From positions 1 to 60,041 of the IMG/VR virus record IMGVR_UViG_3300036841_000070: DNA of 60,041 nt. One strand, written 5' to 3'. The notes beneath the pieces are model-generated. The model was not told where the DNA came from and made no database searches. It worked only from the letters and a program-made list of their open reading frames with translations. Of the stretch, positions 1-6,408 are shown one piece after another; the first letter of the stretch is position 1; every line of letters starts with the position of its first letter. The stretch is from a virus. The translations under genes and the position numbers were made by a program.

Positions 1-46
1 CGCTACCATATGCAAGCGACTACGCAGAACCTTAATACAAGTGAGA

Positions 47-61
47 TCGGGAGGCGTTTTG
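47..61 (+). repeat. Dispersed SD-like element, copy with one G missing
   Basis: Reads TCGGGAGGCGTTTTG. It is the counterpart of 59940-59955 with one G fewer, and is otherwise a member of the CGGGGAGG-NTG family. Confidence 0.7.
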
Positions 62-74
62 GAAATCGGTGATA

Positions 75-117
75 GCAAGGCCGCAAGAACCGCGCGAGCA
101 CCTGCTTGCGGTCTTGC
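75..117 (+). terminator. Hairpin in the divergent junction
   Basis: Arms GCAAGGCCGCAAG (75-87) and CTTGCGGTCTTGC (105-117) pair over 13 bp with one G-U pair on plus-strand RNA. A closely related hairpin sits at 1109-1145. No long T tract follows, so terminator, processing or leader function is uncertain. Confidence 0.5.
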
Positions 118-150
118 TCAGAACAAATGTCATATGTGTAATCCATGAGG

Positions 151-189
151 AAGGCCGCAGGGTCGGCGTCTGCGCGTTCTCGCGGCCTT
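151..189. terminator. GGCCGC hairpin before the first gene
   Basis: Arms AAGGCCGC (151-158) and GCGGCCTT (182-189) are perfect complements. The same arms, with the same AGGGTCGG after the left arm, recur at 58546-58584. It lies 41 bases before the start codon at 230, so it could be a leader structure rather than a terminator. Confidence 0.45.
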
Positions 190-229
190 GCCGGTCAGCG
201 GCGAATCTTGATATCTGCTACGCTACGGT

Positions 230-748
230 ATGCCCAACGCTACATCCGTGGCAGTCTTTGCCATCGACCCCGGAGGCACAACCGGCTGCGCTACAATCCT
301 GGCGGACCTCCGACAAGTTACAGTAGCAAAGACCATGCGCCGTGCTCATGTCAAGCACAACATAAATACCTGGTGCGAGCATGGCGATCACATCGAGCAG
401 TCTTGGTCAATCGCCCGCAAGATCATAGACTTCTTGTTCATCTCTCATATTGAGCGCTCGCTCATTGAGAACTCAAATTTCTTCATAGTTTGTGAGAAGT
501 TCGAGATCAGACAGATGGGTGCTGATCTGTCGCCGGTGCGCGTTGGCGCAGGCATCGAGACACTGATATCGGGTGCGTTCAAAGACCTCTGGAGAAAGGA
601 CGGTTTCTACCAGTTACAATCAGCTAGTGAGGCAAAGGGTTTCTGCACCAACGACATGCTCGACCGCTGGGGCCTACTACGCGGCCGAACAGATCATGAG
701 CGCGATGCGTTGCGACACGTAGCGCGCAGACTTGATAAACTACTGTAG
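230..748 (+). CDS. RuvC-like Holliday-junction resolvase / RNase H-fold nuclease
   Basis: 172 residues. It opens with the RNase H-fold signature AIDPGGTTG (Asp13). The following acidic positions fit the metal-binding set of RuvC-like nucleases: Glu89 in VCEKFEIR and Asp155/Asp159 in DHERDALRH. Phage enzymes of this family cut Holliday junctions during recombination and before packaging. First gene of the short plus-strand early operon. No Shine-Dalgarno sequence is visible before ATG230; GTG248 is the only close alternative. Confidence 0.75.
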   Translation: MPNATSVAVFAIDPGGTTGCATILADLRQVTVAKTMRRAHVKHNINTWCEHGDHIEQSWSIARKIIDFLFISHIERSLIENSNFFIVCEKFEIRQMGADLSPVRVGAGIETLISGAFKDLWRKDGFYQLQSASEAKGFCTNDMLDRWGLLRGRTDHERDALRHVARRLDKLL

Positions 749-756
749 GAGATATT

Positions 757-1110
757 GTGGCTTTAATCGCAACAATGCTAGCTCTGGCAGCACCAGCACC
801 GGCTCAGACAGTGCAGGAGGTCGCTGTCCGACCGGCGTGCGATCACTGGTGCCATCAGCGCTGGCTTGTGGTGCGACCGTTCAACTGGAAGCTGAAGCGG
901 ATCGCTGGGTGCGAATCGCGTTGGCGTTGGCACATTGCCACGGGCAATGGGTTCTATGGCGGGTTGCAGTTCACACTAGGAACCTGGCACTCAGTCGGCG
1001 GCGCGGGCTACCCGCACTGGGCATCAAAGCTAGAACAGAAGTACAGAGCCGTCAAGGTGTACCTGCGCCGGGGGTCGTGGGCCGACTGGCCCGTTTGTGG
1101 ATACCGCTAG
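757..1110 (+). CDS. Rpf-like secreted transglycosylase (cell-wall lysin)
   Basis: 117 residues from GTG757, preceded by AGGAG. An N-terminal hydrophobic stretch ending in Ala-rich sequence (residues 1-17) looks like a signal peptide. The rest is a resuscitation-promoting-factor/transglycosylase domain: IAGCESRWRWHIATGNG with presumed catalytic Glu53, then FYGGLQFTLGTWHSVGG. Members cleave peptidoglycan glycan strands. Four cysteines could form disulfides outside the cell. The family is typical of actinobacteria, which is the main host clue. It lies far from the endolysin at 9117, so it may act early, or as an auxiliary lysin. Confidence 0.85.
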   Translation: MALIATMLALAAPAPAQTVQEVAVRPACDHWCHQRWLVVRPFNWKLKRIAGCESRWRWHIATGNGFYGGLQFTLGTWHSVGGAGYPHWASKLEQKYRAVKVYLRRGSWADWPVCGYR

Positions 1111-1145
1111 GCCGCAAGAACGGGCGAACGGCTCGCTTGCGGTCT
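1109..1145 (+). terminator. Intergenic hairpin after the Rpf gene
   Basis: Arms AGGCCGCAAG (1109-1118) and CTTGCGGTCT (1136-1145) pair over 10 bp with one G-U pair. It begins at the stop codon of the Rpf gene and repeats the hairpin at 75-117. A weak terminator or mRNA-processing structure is likely. Confidence 0.5.
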
Positions 1146-1162
1146 TACAATCAGGAGTTATC

Positions 1163-1366
1163 ATGCAAGTTGTACTTTGGGTTTGTTATAAGTGTGGCAA
1201 CTACTACGGTGCCACCTCAGCAGAGAACCTACACTTGCAGTTCAATCGCGATTTGAAAGGAGGCGTGACGTTCAGCAGGATCAGGTGCCCGCACTGTAAG
1301 ATAGATCGGGTGCGCGTCAAGCTAGAAGTGGATAGGGAGGAACTGTTTGAAGGGGCCAGTGCGTAA
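1163..1366 (+). CDS. Small zinc-ribbon protein
   Basis: 67 residues, ATG1163 with AGGAG 5 bases upstream. Two cysteine pairs, CYKC and CPHC, about 30 residues apart, suggest one zinc ribbon. Family not recognised. The next gene starts inside its 3' end. Confidence 0.7.
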   Translation: MQVVLWVCYKCGNYYGATSAENLHLQFNRDLKGGVTFSRIRCPHCKIDRVRVKLEVDREELFEGASA

Positions 1367-1547
1367 GCGCTTGAAGCTACGTGGCATCTTTGTTCCATGC
1401 ATCAGTTGCTTTGACCGACCGGCCAAGTATATTGTTGGCAACTTCGCATTGTGCGAATACTGTGCTGGTGGTAGTTCTGATGGTCGTGATATTATTGTTA
1501 GGGGTTCTGATCGGAGCCATGATCGTAGCCCTTCTAGTGGCAGGTAG
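1347..1547 (+). CDS. Small zinc-ribbon protein, TTG start
   Basis: 66 residues from TTG1347, with GGGAGG 6 bases upstream, overlapping the preceding gene by 20 bases. Two cysteine pairs (CISC, CEYC) suggest a zinc ribbon. The C-terminus is polar and basic. Function unknown; probably co-translated with its neighbour. Confidence 0.6.
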   Translation: MKGPVRKRLKLRGIFVPCISCFDRPAKYIVGNFALCEYCAGGSSDGRDIIVRGSDRSHDRSPSSGR

Positions 1548-1574
1548 AAGCGACGATTAGCAGGCAACTTGCGG

Positions 1575-1649
1575 CTCATTAATGAGTGCGCTAGGGTTAC
1601 GCTAGGCGACGGCCTACGGTCTGGCGTCGGGTAGAGGCGGCGCCAGACC
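1575..1649 (+). promoter_or_regulatory. Palindrome and leader hairpin before the primase gene
   Basis: A perfect 12-bp palindrome, CTCATTAATGAG (1575-1586), is followed by a 9-bp hairpin with arms GGTCTGGCG (1618-1626) and CGCCAGACC (1641-1649). Both lie in the 131-base gap before the primase-helicase gene. An operator plus a leader structure or attenuator is a reasonable guess. Confidence 0.4.
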
Positions 1650-1678
1650 AACCCTCTACATGGGAGATTCATGCAGAG

Positions 1679-3583
1679 ATGTCTGTGCAATTGGAGCGCT
1701 ACGTCTATCAAGACGAGCGCGGAGATGACCAATACAGGGTGGTTAGACGCGGTGCCAAAGAATTTCACATAGAGAGTTTTGATTCGGGTTCCTGGCATAA
1801 GGGTTTGAACGGCAAGCCGCTGCTGCTGTATAGGCTGCCGGAGGTAATCAAGGGCATAAACTCAGGTCAGGTTCTGTATATAGTTGAGGGCGAGCGCGAT
1901 GTAAACACTGCGTTCGCTAATGAGCTGGTAGCTACTTGCAATCACGGCGGTGCCGGTAAGTGGCGCAAGGAGCACAGCCGCTTCCTACTCAATGCGCGTA
2001 ACATCATAATCGTTTGGGACCGAGATGATGCTGGCAAGAAGCACGCGCTTGATATATCGCACTCATTACGGCAGATCGGCTTTGACGGTACGATCAAGTT
2101 CCAGCGCGCCAAAGCAGGCAAAGACTTAACAGATCACTTTGCCGAGGGCTTTGAAGAGTTTGAGCTAGTAGATCAACGCCCGCGCTTGAAGGAGAGCGCG
2201 CGTGCTAGTGAGGCCGTCGAGACAGAGTATCTGCCAGGCGCGTTCCAGTTGGTGCTCGCTAAGCTGGAGAAACTCGGGCCAGTAGTTTCTGAGTTCGGCA
2301 AAGAGAATCAGTTCAACGGCGTGTGCCCTGCTCATGATGACCACCGGCCTAGTCTGTCGGTTAGCCTCGGAAATCGCCGTCAGGTTATACTGAAGTGCCA
2401 TGCCGGGTGCGATTATGGCAAGATTGTCGCAGCGCTCGGCATCAACCGGCGCGAGCTTAGTCAGGGCGACCCAGAGAGTACGCATGAGGTCGCTGTTGAT
2501 AAGCGCGTTGAGATGCTGCGCATCCATGAAGAAGCGAAGTTCAGACATCACATCGAGAAGGCACGCAATCTGGTGATGGTAGAGCCAGAGTTCCGCGTTA
2601 CTGGTGCAGATGAGCTAGAGCTTCCTGACCTAGAGGAGAAGTGGCTATTCGCGGACTGGTTCCCAGCAGAGTCGATGGTCCTGTTAAACGCAGATCGCAA
2701 GACAGGAAAGACGCGCCTCTGTTTGAGTTTGGCTAAAAGTGTCTGTGATCGCGAGCCGTTCTTGGGTCGGTTTGAGACCACAGCACCCGAAGATGCCAAG
2801 GTTATGTACCTGAACTATGAGATGCCAGCTGCCAAGTTTAGGTCGTGGTTGCGAGAGTCTGAGTTCGCTCACCCAGAGAACCTGCTACCGATGAACCTGA
2901 AAGGCCGAACACTACCGTTTAATGATCTTGAGGTAATGCGGCGCTTGGCGGCGTATATCCGGCGCGAGCGTGTTTGCCTGATTATCTTTGATACTCAGAT
3001 CAAGGTTATGGTTGACCTCGGCTGCAATGAGAACGATAACGCCGATGTAGCAGCTTTCCATATGGCAATTGAGCAACTCATGGATGTCTCCGAGTGCCAT
3101 AACGTTCTGTTGGCTCACCATATTGGTAAGGCTGATAAGGAGCGCGGGCGCGGTGCCTCACGCATCGAGGATGGAGTTGACGTAATCTGGACCTTAGTAC
3201 GCGAATCTGGAGACGAATTGTCAGGCCGTGTTCCCAGGAGTCTTGCGGGCGAGGGCCGCGACGTACTGCGGGAGCCGATAGAGCTTGTCTACGAGGATGT
3301 GACAGGCCTTTACCACTATGAAGGAGTCTCGGTCGCACGCAAGGCGCGGATTGATAAGCTCGATGCTGTGATAGCGCGTATACTGGAATGGCACTCTGAG
3401 GTTGGCCGCTGGCCAACTATGGGTGAGATACGACGTATGGGGCTAGGCAAGACATCGACTGTTTCTGAGCTTCTTGAGGAGGGTCGTTCTCGTGGTTTGC
3501 TGCGCCGGACACACTACCCTTCAGATCACGCAAACACGGTGCGATACAAGGTAATCGAGCCGGAGGATTTGAATGCTTCATGA
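1679..3583 (+). CDS. Primase-helicase: Toprim, zinc finger and RepA-type ATPase
   Basis: 634 residues. Three parts are visible. A Toprim domain carries VEGERD (Glu70) and WDRDDAGK (Asp114, Asp116), the metal-binding signature of DnaG-type primases. A CHC2-like zinc site follows (Cys216, His219, Cys240, Cys244). Then comes a RecA-fold ATPase of the RepA/AAA_25 kind, with Walker A ADRKTGKT near 338-345, Walker B LIIFDT and AHHIGKADKERGRGASRI. The C-terminus looks like a winged-helix segment. It presumably primes and unwinds DNA at the phage origin. The zinc site lies after Toprim, the reverse of the usual primase order. Iteron-like repeats follow directly. Confidence 0.8.
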   Translation: MSVQLERYVYQDERGDDQYRVVRRGAKEFHIESFDSGSWHKGLNGKPLLLYRLPEVIKGINSGQVLYIVEGERDVNTAFANELVATCNHGGAGKWRKEHSRFLLNARNIIIVWDRDDAGKKHALDISHSLRQIGFDGTIKFQRAKAGKDLTDHFAEGFEEFELVDQRPRLKESARASEAVETEYLPGAFQLVLAKLEKLGPVVSEFGKENQFNGVCPAHDDHRPSLSVSLGNRRQVILKCHAGCDYGKIVAALGINRRELSQGDPESTHEVAVDKRVEMLRIHEEAKFRHHIEKARNLVMVEPEFRVTGADELELPDLEEKWLFADWFPAESMVLLNADRKTGKTRLCLSLAKSVCDREPFLGRFETTAPEDAKVMYLNYEMPAAKFRSWLRESEFAHPENLLPMNLKGRTLPFNDLEVMRRLAAYIRRERVCLIIFDTQIKVMVDLGCNENDNADVAAFHMAIEQLMDVSECHNVLLAHHIGKADKERGRGASRIEDGVDVIWTLVRESGDELSGRVPRSLAGEGRDVLREPIELVYEDVTGLYHYEGVSVARKARIDKLDAVIARILEWHSEVGRWPTMGEIRRMGLGKTSTVSELLEEGRSRGLLRRTHYPSDHANTVRYKVIEPEDLNAS

Positions 3584-3842
3584 CACTGGGGTTCGGTTCC
3601 CTCTGAAATGCCTGCAAACATTGCTGATTTGGGGTTCGGTTCCCGTTCGGTTCCCGTTCGGTTCCCGCCAACTGCCACGGGGTTCGGTTCCCTCGGCCCC
3701 CTTTAAAGGGGAGGCCGAACAGGGAACCGAATCACCCCCGGTGGCTCGGCTCTGTGGATTAGATTTGTTTGCGTTGGTCTGTGCGTATGCGTGCGTGCGG
3801 GCGGGCGTAAGGGACAGATATGCCTGCATGGAGGTGATTTAG
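3573..3842 (+). CDS. Possible small ORF across the iterons (doubtful)
   Basis: 89 residues, opening at ATG3573 inside the primase 3' end, with GGAGG 6 bases upstream. Much of it is simply translated iteron DNA (repeated RFP/SVP runs), so the open frame may be a by-product of the repeats. Kept because the ribosome-binding site is good. Confidence 0.25.
   Translation: MLHDTGVRFPLKCLQTLLIWGSVPVRFPFGSRQLPRGSVPSAPFKGEAEQGTESPPVARLCGLDLFALVCAYACVRAGVRDRYACMEVI
3588..3738. repeat. GGTTCGGTTCCC iterons around a palindrome (origin candidate)
   Basis: Copies of GGGGTTCGGTTCCC stand at 3588-3601, 3631-3644 and 3679-3692. Shorter GTTCGGTTCCC copies follow head to tail at 3645-3655 and 3656-3666, and an inverted copy lies at 3722-3731. 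The last direct copy and the inverted copy flank the perfect palindrome CCCCTTTAAAGGGG (3698-3711), forming a large inverted repeat. Iterons next to a palindrome directly after a primase-helicase gene is a typical replication-origin layout. That it is the origin is inference. Confidence 0.6.
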
Positions 3843-3866
3843 GTGTCATGTTGATCTGGAGAATTA

Positions 3867-3965
3867 ATGTCAGAAGGGCCTATACTGCTGATATGTCTGA
3901 TATGTATTTGCTTGATTTGCTTCATTCTCGCTGTTGTGCTAGCAAATTCAGTAGCTCCATTCTGA
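3867..3965 (+). CDS. Small hydrophobic membrane protein
   Basis: 32 residues from ATG3867, with TGGAG 5 bases upstream. Almost the whole protein is one Ile/Leu/Cys-rich membrane segment, with five cysteines. No family recognised. Its stop lies within the first dispersed 30-bp repeat. Confidence 0.4.
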   Translation: MSEGPILLICLICICLICFILAVVLANSVAPF

Positions 3966-4040
3966 GTGGAAAACAATGTATTAAACTGATTGCTAGCATG
4001 TGATTTGAATATGAGTGGAAACACATGATTTAAACTGATT
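3962..4040. repeat. Two copies of the dispersed TTTGAATGGAAAACA repeat (R1, R2)
   Basis: R1 at 3962-3991 and R2 at 4011-4040 share the pattern GAGTGGAAAACA followed by TTAAACTGATT. R2 is followed by TTGCGC, as are R4 (nearly) and R5. Other copies lie at 4905-5033 and 43364-43393, all in the same orientation. The DNA is AT-rich compared with its surroundings. Role unknown: promoter or protein-binding site. Confidence 0.7.
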
Positions 4041-4083
4041 TTGCGCTCAGAACACATCAATTTACAACAGTTCAGATCACAAG

Positions 4084-4099
4084 GCGGGGAGGCGCTATG
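4084..4099 (+). repeat. Dispersed SD-like element (plus copy)
   Basis: GCGGGGAGGCGCTATG, one of three plus-orientation copies of the CGGGGAGG-NTG family. The reading frame opened by its ATG is only about 25 codons and has no recognisable product. Confidence 0.7.
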
Positions 4100-4193
4100 G
4101 CCCCTTCGGGGCCTGCGCGCGCGCGTAGACACATCAGATCACATCACGTGCTAGCGGCAGGCTGGCCCGCGTGAGCGGGCTGGCCTGGCGGCG

Positions 4194-4313
4194 CTACTCC
4201 TTGTCGCGCTTGTTGCTCATTATCCAGCCCGGCAGGAGCATGACGGTGAAGAGCACTGGGATAATGAGTATCCCTGGGAAGTGAGCGCTGAGGCTCTGAA
4301 GTGCTTCGTGCAT
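4194..4313 (-). CDS. Small single-pass membrane protein
   Basis: 39 residues, ATG at 4313, with AGGAGG 11 bases upstream. The central stretch FPGILIIPVLFTVMLLPGW is one membrane segment, followed by a charged tail. Last gene of a three-gene minus-strand cluster behind the HNH gene. Function unknown. Confidence 0.5.
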   Translation of the reverse strand: MHEALQSLSAHFPGILIIPVLFTVMLLPGWIMSNKRDKE

Positions 4314-4328
4314 GGTTGCTAGCGCCTC

Positions 4329-4481
4329 CTAGCGCGGGACGGTGTAGGTTGACTTGCCGCTGTAGTGCTTCTTGTGGACCTGCTTGCAGTCCGCGTAGCT
4401 GAGCTGGCCGACGGCTCGCCTGATGCTGGTTTCGAGTGCGCGCTGCTGCAAGGCGCTGAGGACGGGTCGCTTCTTGGGCAT
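4329..4481 (-). CDS. Small basic protein
   Basis: 50 residues from ATG4481, with AGAGGAG 5 bases upstream, a strong ribosome-binding site. Lys/Arg-rich, starting MPKKRPVLSALQQRALETSI. Nucleic-acid binding is possible from its charge only; no family recognised. It lies between the HNH gene and the small membrane protein on the same strand. Confidence 0.55.
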   Translation of the reverse strand: MPKKRPVLSALQQRALETSIRRAVGQLSYADCKQVHKKHYSGKSTYTVPR

Positions 4482-4520
4482 TGGTACTCCTCTCGATGGT
4501 TTGTAGTGCCCTCCCCGTCG

Positions 4521-4784
4521 CTAGGCAGCGACGGGGAAGGGCGTGATCGGGCTGTCGCCCCTGGCCTTGTTGCAGGGTCCGCAGCTAGGCTGGATGTTGT
4601 GCATCGCGTAGCTGCCGCCGGGGATGATGCGGTCCTGTTCTAGCGTTTCGGCTGTGAGAGCCTCGCCGCAGTGTACGCACGGGCAGGTTGTGCCGTCGCC
4701 GAACCTCCACAGGAGCTTCTGCTTGCGAATCTGTCGATCCTTGGCCTTGCCTCGACGGTCTGGCTTGCCTTTCCGGTAATTCAT
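4521..4784 (-). CDS. HNH endonuclease
   Basis: 87 residues, ATG4784, behind a strong AAGGAGG site. Zinc knuckles CPCVHC and CGPCN flank a compact HNH core: DRIIPGG, then NIQPSC. In this subgroup Arg stands where the first His of HNH is often found, which I recall as usual in actinophage copies. Free-standing HNH proteins nick DNA, act as homing enzymes, or assist the terminase. Three dispersed 30-bp repeats lie upstream of its start (4905-5033). Confidence 0.8.
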   Translation of the reverse strand: MNYRKGKPDRRGKAKDRQIRKQKLLWRFGDGTTCPCVHCGEALTAETLEQDRIIPGGSYAMHNIQPSCGPCNKARGDSPITPFPVAA

Positions 4785-4904
4785 AAACACCTCCTTTCCT
4801 TTGCCGGAGTCCTCGCGCCCCTTCGCTTGCGGGGCGCAAGCTAACGCTAGCAGGTCTCGCTGACGGACGCAAATCCAGGCCGGCGCCAAGACAGGCCATT
4901 TCAA

Positions 4905-5033
4905 TTTGAGTGGAAAACATGAAATTAAACTGATATCCGTGATGTGATTTGATTTGAATGGAAAACAAAGAATTTTGCTGATCTTGCGCACACATCACAT
5001 CAATTTGAATGGAAAACAATGATTTAAACTGAT
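4905..5033. repeat. Three copies of the dispersed repeat (R3, R4, R5)
   Basis: R3 4905-4934, R4 4953-4982 and R5 5004-5033 each begin TTTGARTGGAAAACA and end with CTGAT. R3 and R5 carry the full TTAAACTGAT. Between them lies CACATCAC-type sequence. They stand 120-250 bases upstream of the minus-strand HNH gene. Regularly spaced copies suggest binding sites for one protein, or a set of phage promoters. Confidence 0.7.
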
Positions 5034-5105
5034 TCTGCGCACCACACCACATCACCTCACTTCACATCATGTTGCCACTGCAACAACCCAACCCACATCA
5101 CACCA

Positions 5106-5196
5106 TGTTGCCATGGCAACAACCCCACATCACACCAAGTCGACCATTCCGGTCGGAATGGTCTGTTGCGGTGGCAACAGTTGCGTTGGCGCAACT
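5106..5196. repeat. Cluster of perfect palindromes
   Basis: TGTTGCCATGGCAACA (5106-5121) is a perfect 16-bp palindrome. GACCATTCCG and CGGAATGGTC (5142-5163) form a 10-bp inverted repeat around two bases. AGTTGC and GCAACT (5179-5196) form a third. GTTGCC/GGCAAC half-sites recur nearby, and the CACATCAC repeat precedes them. No gene is seen from 4785 to 5522. Operator array or part of an origin are the likely readings. Confidence 0.55.
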
Positions 5197-5299
5197 GAGG
5201 TGGCGTGGCAACGGTTGCGCGGACGCAAGTGTTCTGGCCGCGCACGTGGTTCGCATGGCGCACGCTGGTGCGTGATGCGCACGCCGGTGAGGTGTGCGT

Positions 5300-5475
5300 C
5301 GGGCGCTTGCTGCGCTAGCGCTTGCTAGCCTGACGTGTAGCTAGCACCCCTAGCCGGTCGGCTAGTCTTTTCGTGTCGTGTTGCTAGACGGTCGGCTAGG
5401 TTTGCGGGTGAAGTGCCTAGACGTAGGGCTAGGATTCGGGCCGCTAGCGTTGCGAAGCGATGCGAAGCGCGCTAG
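5300..5475. other. CTAG-rich non-coding stretch
   Basis: More than ten CTAG tetranucleotides occur in about 170 bases, including a direct repeat of CGGTCGGCTAG (near 5353 and 5390). Another group of GCTAGC sites follows the next gene (6108-6150). CTAG is usually scarce in bacterial and phage DNA, so the density is notable. No gene seen. Confidence 0.5.
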
Positions 5476-5522
5476 GCTTGCTGCGAAGCAGCGAAACGGT
5501 CGCTGCCGAACCGGAGGTTCCG

Positions 5523-6110
5523 ATGCCCCGCAAGACCCGCAAGTCCCCCGCCCCGCCCGCCCCGCTCTCGCTCGACGAGCGCCGCGATGCCGCGATTGCC
5601 GCGCTCCCCTTCGCTCCCGACCGGGAGCCGACCGACCCCCGCAACTTCGACTCGCTCCCGGAGGACGTGCAGGTCGCAATCGTCGCGGAGATGCTGCTCG
5701 ACTTCCGCGTCCGCAAGATCGGCGGGGACGCGATGCGCGGCAAGTATGCCGGAGCGTCGGAAGCGCATAAGCACGGTCGCGGCCTAACCGGCCCGCGCCG
5801 CCGCGCGATCTTCGAGCAGTTCGGCAAGCGCGCGGAGGGCGTCGGCAAGTCCTACGTCGCCTTCCGCTCCGGCGCTCCCCGCGTCGGCACGAACGCGAAG
5901 GGCGAGGGCGAGGGCGCGGCCCGCCGCGCTGCCGACGCGATGCGAGAGCTAGCGGACGCGAAGGTCACCGCGCTCGACGCGAAGGGGTGCCGCGCGCTGC
6001 TCCGCTCGCTCGACGCGGACGCGAAGGTGCCGACCGTCCGCAAGGGCGACGAGAGCGCGCTGCGGGCCGCGACCGTCGCGGCCGTGCTCGCGTCCGGGAG
6101 CGTCGCCTAG
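5523..6110 (+). CDS. Unknown protein encoded by a very GC-rich gene
   Basis: 195 residues from ATG5523, with GGAGG 6-7 bases upstream. Nearly every third codon position is G or C, quite unlike neighbouring genes, so it was probably acquired recently from a high-GC genome. The protein is rich in Ala, Arg, Asp and Lys; the N-terminus is Pro/Lys-rich and the rest probably helical. No family or motif recognised. It is the only gene between the repeat region and the late operon, and has its own terminator. Confidence 0.75.
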   Translation: MPRKTRKSPAPPAPLSLDERRDAAIAALPFAPDREPTDPRNFDSLPEDVQVAIVAEMLLDFRVRKIGGDAMRGKYAGASEAHKHGRGLTGPRRRAIFEQFGKRAEGVGKSYVAFRSGAPRVGTNAKGEGEGAARRAADAMRELADAKVTALDAKGCRALLRSLDADAKVPTVRKGDESALRAATVAAVLASGSVA

Positions 6111-6212
6111 CGGCCGCTAGCGGCCCGCTAGCGCCCCCGCGCTAGCTCTCCCCGTCCGTTCGCATCCCGATCCGGAGCGGAACGAGCGGAGGGCGAGCGT
6201 AGAGGGGCGCGA

Positions 6213-6258
6213 GGGGCGCGAGAGAGGGCGAGCTAGCCGCCCCTCTCGCGCCCCTTTT
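6213..6258 (+). terminator. Rho-independent terminator
   Basis: Arms GGGGCGCGAGAG (6213-6224) and CTCTCGCGCCCC (6243-6254) form a 12-bp perfect stem, with a further GGGCG/CGCCC pairing inside, followed by TTTTCTTT. It ends transcription of the GC-rich gene and insulates the late promoter downstream. Confidence 0.85.
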
Positions 6259-6372
6259 CTTTGCCCGCCGGGGCTGAGCTGATCCCTCTCAATATTTCCT
6301 GAGGGATAGGTGTGTTGACGTGAAACTCCCGCGCACGCGCGAGCACGCCCGCGCCTCTGTCAGATGAAAATG

Positions 6373-6408
6373 TTGCACCCCCAAAGAAAATCGGCTAGGC
6401 TACCTTTG
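6373..6408 (+). promoter_or_regulatory. Late-operon promoter, probably leaderless
   Basis: TTGCAC (6373-6378), a 17-base spacer, then TAGGCT (6396-6401) fit a -35/-10 pair for a primary sigma factor. Seven bases further on is G6408, the first base of the terminase gene's GTG. No Shine-Dalgarno sequence precedes that GTG, so the mRNA probably starts at its own start codon, which is common in actinobacteria. Inferred from sequence only. Confidence 0.55.

Larger units (their letters stand above)
1..147. repeat. Terminal direct repeat, left copy
   Basis: Positions 1-147 recur at 59894-60041. The only difference seen is one G: the left copy reads TCGGGAGG near position 47 where the right copy reads TCGGGGAGG. 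This is how a circular or circularly permuted phage genome looks when linearised with an assembly overlap. A genuine short terminal redundancy is the alternative. The differing base falls inside the dispersed CGGGGAGG element described elsewhere. Confidence 0.9.

Noticed and set aside
732-1256. 174-codon plus-strand frame
   Set aside because: Overlaps the Rpf gene in another frame; Ser/Arg-rich, no ribosome-binding site, no recognisable pattern.
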